Of a DNA stretch of 6,893 nt, positions 4,522 through 6,893 are shown in pieces. The stretch comes from Bacteroidota bacterium (GTDB taxonomy: Bacteria > Bacteroidota > Ignavibacteria > Kryptoniales > JAKASW01): assembly GCA_021789755.1 (NCBI GenBank), contig JAJYJD010000188.1, forward strand, positions 1 to 6,893. The letters run 5' to 3'. The notes under the pieces were generated by a model that had not been told where the DNA came from, made no database searches, and saw only the letters and a list, made by a program, of their open reading frames with translations. Numbering within the stretch: position 1 is the stretch's first letter; each line of letters opens with the position of its first letter. The position numbers were made by a program, and so were the translations under genes.

Positions 4522-5223
4522 TCAGTCCCAAAAATACCAGATGCGAAGTCCACTCTCCCGACCAAAGTACCTGATCCAGACCCTATAGGTCGCGGTGTTC
4601 TGTCGGGCAATTTCTTCGGGTGATAATTCAAAAGTCGAGGGAGTTTGAAGATCAACTTCCATCCAGTCTCCGACAGTCTTAACGACTCGCATGCAATAGT
4701 CGGGCATGGAATCCCGAACGACAAGGACAGGTTTCACTTCCAGCGCCGTATCGGGCTGAGAATAAAAGGCATTCCATTGCGGTTGCCGGAAGTAAACCGG
4801 CATCCCTTTCCGAAACCAATCTCCCCACAGTGCTAATTCAAGCCATCGTGTCCGTCTGGAGACCCAGCCGGTGACAGGACTAATTCGGTTCCGACAATCC
4901 AATGATATCTTGATCCACGACGAGTCCGGACTGAAGCCGATAATAGGAAACCCATACTCATCGTTGTAGACGACCGGGATCGTGGTTTCAGAGCAATCAA
5001 ATGTCTTCCGGGGGCTTAGGACCCTGATAGTACAGCTCTGGACAACGGCTATTTGCGTCGATCCGAAAGACGCTTCTGAATACACGATCATAGAATCCGG
5101 AAAAGGAATCTGAGCCGAAACATACCCGACACCGTATTCGATATCTCCCGGATCGTACTGTGCCATCACACCACGCGCGGTCAAGAGTCCCAGCAGCAGG
5201 GCGATTATGTAAGACTTTATCAT
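4522..5223 (-). CDS. Secreted protein with SH3-like beta domains
   Basis: The 233-residue precursor has a clear signal peptide: MIKS, hydrophobic YIIALLLGLLTA, and a probable signal-peptidase I site after VMA (Ala21), so the mature protein starts QYDPGDIEYG in the periplasm or outside. The rest is beta-rich. Two parts resemble bacterial SH3 repeats: 42-124, from PDSMIVYSEASFGS through DSSWIKISL to TGWVSRR, and about 164-221, from KPVLVVRDS through GDWMEVDL to YRVWIRYFG. Both show the typical order of 'strand, turn, W-x-[KE]-[IV]-x-[LV], later W[VI]'. Four cysteines (64, 77, 110, 177) could form disulfides after export. No enzyme motif is seen, so a wall-, polymer- or partner-binding role is the most that can be inferred. 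GAGG lies about 11 bases before the ATG. A doubtful 71-codon frame ends 4 bases upstream. Confidence 0.8.
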   Translation of the reverse strand: MIKSYIIALLLGLLTARGVMAQYDPGDIEYGVGYVSAQIPFPDSMIVYSEASFGSTQIAVVQSCTIRVLSPRKTFDCSETTIPVVYNDEYGFPIIGFSPDSSWIKISLDCRNRISPVTGWVSRRTRWLELALWGDWFRKGMPVYFRQPQWNAFYSQPDTALEVKPVLVVRDSMPDYCMRVVKTVGDWMEVDLQTPSTFELSPEEIARQNTATYRVWIRYFGRESGLRIWYFWD

Positions 5224-5227
5224 GTCA

Positions 5228-5443
5228 TTAAGTCCTCAGCGAGTTTCGCAAACCAGGCATACCGTACCGCCGTTTTTTCCCCGACCCGTTGCGGCCGATT
5301 ACTACCCTACTGAGAACACGAGTCAGTACCACCGGCAGCATAAATTCCTTGAGACCGGCTTCATTGGTAGCGCCTTCGGTCGGGGTAACCAGGCAGGTGA
5401 ATCCGGGCAAAACGATATTACAGCCACTTGCCGCGTTCTTCAT
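5228..5443 (-). CDS. Doubtful 71-codon frame coupled to the SH3-like gene
   Basis: This is the only reading frame worth noting in 5224-5745. ATG at 5443 is preceded by AAGGG 7 bases away. The frame also stays open upstream for 13 codons, to a TGA at 5483-5485 (RDYGKAITFEGLL before the Met). The peptide starts MKNAASGCNIVLPGF, contains LKEFMLPVVLTRVLSRVVIG, which would make an amphipathic helix, and ends with a very basic tail. Its TAA is only 4 bases before the ATG of the secreted protein, a spacing typical of translational coupling. I recognise no family, and it could be a decayed gene end or chance. The remainder up to 5745 shows frames with frequent stops and no RNA gene. Confidence 0.25.
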   Translation of the reverse strand: MKNAASGCNIVLPGFTCLVTPTEGATNEAGLKEFMLPVVLTRVLSRVVIGRNGSGKKRRYGMPGLRNSLRT

Positions 5444-5745
5444 GAGCAGCCCTTCGAAGGTGATTGCTTTCCCGTAATCCCGTCAGCAACTCTGCTTTTT
5501 TTTGCCGGGACCTTGGAAGAAAAGCACTTCGCTTCTGCCGCAGTTCCGGTTTGAGAGATGTACTCCGTGTTTCCCACTTTTCGCCGCCTCCCTTCCCCGC
5601 CAATTTATCCCACCATGAACTCAACTGCAAACGAGTCGCGCGTTACTCTCACCTCCATAAATTGCGCTGCCCAATAAACCTGCCTTGTCATCATGCAGGG
5701 AACGCACGACTCATCGGAAAGACTTAAACTCTCACGATGCCGGCC
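5444..5745. other. Stretch without a confident gene
   Basis: This lies between the doubtful 71-codon frame and the Nudix stop. Minus-strand frames are short and basic, for example a TTG-started one at 5630 that looks like chance. No strong terminator for the Nudix gene and no convincing promoter for the secreted-protein gene were found. A purine-rich GGAGGTGAG near 5648-5656 on the minus strand resembles a ribosome binding site, but nothing longer than 17 codons follows. Confidence 0.4.
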
Positions 5746-6432
5746 CTATTTCAGCATCCCCCGACCTTTGCCTCCGTGCACAGAGAGATGTTTCACGAAA
5801 TCCACGAGTATCCTCGCGGTTATTCCCCAGATAATTCCTTCTTCCGTCTTGTAAACAAAAACCTTGTGCTTGAATCCGCCCCATGTGCTCCAATATCTTT
5901 TCGGCAGCCCGAGATCTTTCGCCGGGAAGAGAACGACCTCCTCGCCGGTCGACTTGTCGACGAAGCCCGGATGCACTTCCGTCATGACCGTGTATACATC
6001 CGGCTTGTTCTTCTCGAAATAGGATACAGGGAGCAGAAAGACTTTTTCCACTTCGGCGGGATTTCTCCTTATTTTTCCCGGCTCGATGTCGGCGACTCCC
6101 ACGAAGACGTTCACCATCGCGCCCATCGGCGCAAAAACCGAATCGAGCCTGCCGATGACGCGGATCTTCTTTACCGGTATTCCCACCTCTTCTGTCGTCT
6201 CGCGAACCGCTGTCGCCTCGAGTGATTTGTCGGACTTGTCTTGCCTTCCGCCGGGAAATGAAATCTCCCCGCCCTGTCTTATTGAATGTGCCCGCTTCTC
6301 AAACAGTACGTGGTATTCCCCGTTTACAGGGACCAGGAGAAGCAGAACCACCGAGGTGAAATACTCCTCGCCCTGAATGCCGGGCACTTCAGGCAGTCGA
6401 GCCCGCAATCGGTCCAGTTCATCTATTCTCAT
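5746..6432 (-). CDS. Nudix hydrolase, CoA pyrophosphatase (NudL type)
   Basis: This 228-residue protein hydrolyses the pyrophosphate bond of coenzyme A or its derivatives, giving 3',5'-ADP and phosphopantetheine, if it follows its family. Residues 42-65 match the CoA-specific motif: LFEKRAHSIRQGGEISFPGG followed by RQD. The Nudix box continues with AVRETTEEVGI (75-85), with the metal-binding RE..EE core intact. The first Glu of the general Nudix consensus is replaced by Asp-containing spacing, as is usual in this subfamily. The C-terminal IIWGITARILVDFV (200-213) is also characteristic. Length is close to bacterial NudL proteins. The ATG at 6432 is preceded immediately by an in-frame TAA and has no clear ribosome binding site, so initiation is probably weak. 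It follows panC at 156 bases, linking CoA precursor synthesis and CoA turnover. Confidence 0.92.
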   Translation of the reverse strand: MRIDELDRLRARLPEVPGIQGEEYFTSVVLLLLVPVNGEYHVLFEKRAHSIRQGGEISFPGGRQDKSDKSLEATAVRETTEEVGIPVKKIRVIGRLDSVFAPMGAMVNVFVGVADIEPGKIRRNPAEVEKVFLLPVSYFEKNKPDVYTVMTEVHPGFVDKSTGEEVVLFPAKDLGLPKRYWSTWGGFKHKVFVYKTEEGIIWGITARILVDFVKHLSVHGGKGRGMLK

Positions 6433-6468
6433 TTAACAGGTTCCGAACACCGTTTCCCAACGACTAAA

Positions 6469-6497
6469 ACTATAAGTTCCAGGACCCGCGATGTCGT
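6469..6497 (-). promoter_or_regulatory. Possible promoter for the Nudix gene
   Basis: On the minus strand a -10-like TATAGT (6469-6474) lies 17 bases downstream of ACGACA (6492-6497), which matches four of six -35 positions. It would give a leader of about 30 bases before the ATG at 6432. The surrounding 6433-6588 gap is AT-richer than the genes and contains three TTGTAA-like plus-strand motifs. The weak -35 keeps confidence low. Confidence 0.3.
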
Positions 6498-6588
6498 TTC
6501 TTATCTTGTTGTAACTTTGTTTTCGATCGGAGCATGGCGTTTGTAATTTGGCGTTTTCAATCGTTGTAAGCCTGAGTCTTCACCGTTG

Positions 6589-6893
6589 TTAGTGTCGAGT
6601 ATTCAAATACATATTGTCTATAAGTCTCGTCCTGCCGAATCTGACGGCAAGCAATGCAAGGACCCGGTCCAGAGATCCGGCCGCCTCGATTCTCTCGAAA
6701 CGTTCAGGATCGACGAAGCTTATGTAATCTATCTTCCCCTCCGACTCGGCGTTTATAAGCTTAATCATCTCGGATCTGACGCGAAGGAGTTCCTTCTCCC
6801 CGCCGGCGGCAAGTTTCTCGGCAAGTTTCAGAGATCGATACAACACCGTAGCCTGCCGGCGCTCGCTCTCTGACAGATAGACGTTTCTCGAAC
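6589..6893 (-). CDS. panC: Pantothenate synthetase, C-terminal part (window-truncated)
   Basis: The frame is open to the window edge and gives about 100 residues, roughly the last third of the usual 280-residue enzyme. It joins pantoate and beta-alanine with ATP to give pantothenate, the precursor of coenzyme A, in the cytoplasm. The fragment starts in the conserved SRNVYLSESERRQA segment, which forms part of the ATP-binding site after the KMSKS-like region. It continues with the subunit-interface domain: KIDYISFVDPERFERI and the near-terminal GRTRLIDNM signature. The protein ends normally with TAA at 6589-6591, so it looks intact at this end; the N-terminal ATP and pantoate sites (HIGH-like motif) lie outside. 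The Nudix gene follows after 156 bases. Confidence 0.95.
   Translation of the reverse strand, partial: SRNVYLSESERRQATVLYRSLKLAEKLAAGGEKELLRVRSEMIKLINAESEGKIDYISFVDPERFERIEAAGSLDRVLALLAVRFGRTRLIDNMYLNTRH

Noticed and set aside
5418..5630. TTG-started 70-codon minus frame
   Set aside because: There is no ribosome binding site, the product is strongly basic, no family is recognised, and it overlaps another equally doubtful frame.
5737..6225. 162-codon plus-strand frame
   Set aside because: It is antisense to the Nudix gene, whose motifs leave no doubt about the coding strand.

Overview
Every gene I can support is on the minus strand, so the window is best read from position 6893 down to 1. 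It looks like a chromosomal stretch of a moderately GC-rich bacterium. Four genes carry strong AAAGGAG-type ribosome binding sites. One helical protein (1869-2585) resembles a family I associate with the Bacteroidota and relatives, which suggests an FCB-group lineage that uses Shine-Dalgarno initiation, such as an Ignavibacteria-like organism. That placement is an inference, not something the sequence proves.

Right-hand part (6893 to about 5746): the C-terminal third of pantothenate synthetase (panC), cut by the window edge, followed by a complete Nudix hydrolase of the CoA-pyrophosphatase type. One makes a CoA precursor and the other degrades CoA, so the pairing is metabolically sensible. 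A 522-base stretch without a confident gene follows; it holds one doubtful 71-codon reading frame that ends 4 bases before the next gene.

Middle part (5223 to 3598): a secreted protein with probable SH3-like beta domains, then an attC-like imperfect stem (4434-4513), then a GNAT acetyltransferase fused to a C-terminal thioredoxin-like domain with a CNGWC motif. The layout (gene, stem 9 bases after its stop, next gene 45 bases later) is what integron cassettes look like, but no second site or integrase is visible.

Left-hand part (3487 to 373): a near-consensus sigma70-type promoter (TTGACA, 17 bases, TAAAAT) faces a roughly 265-base leader and then a locus of degenerate 21-base tandem repeats encoding coiled-coil-like heptads. 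The repeat locus has a frame change and duplicated module ends. Then come four small genes of unknown function in the order 238-aa helical protein, 125-aa membrane protein, 172-aa lipoprotein, 108-aa helical protein. Each has a good ribosome binding site, and GC-rich hairpins lie in the two larger gaps. This envelope-associated four-gene set plus the repeat locus is the best candidate here for an undescribed system. Its function cannot be read from the sequence. Positions 1-372 hold nothing convincing.
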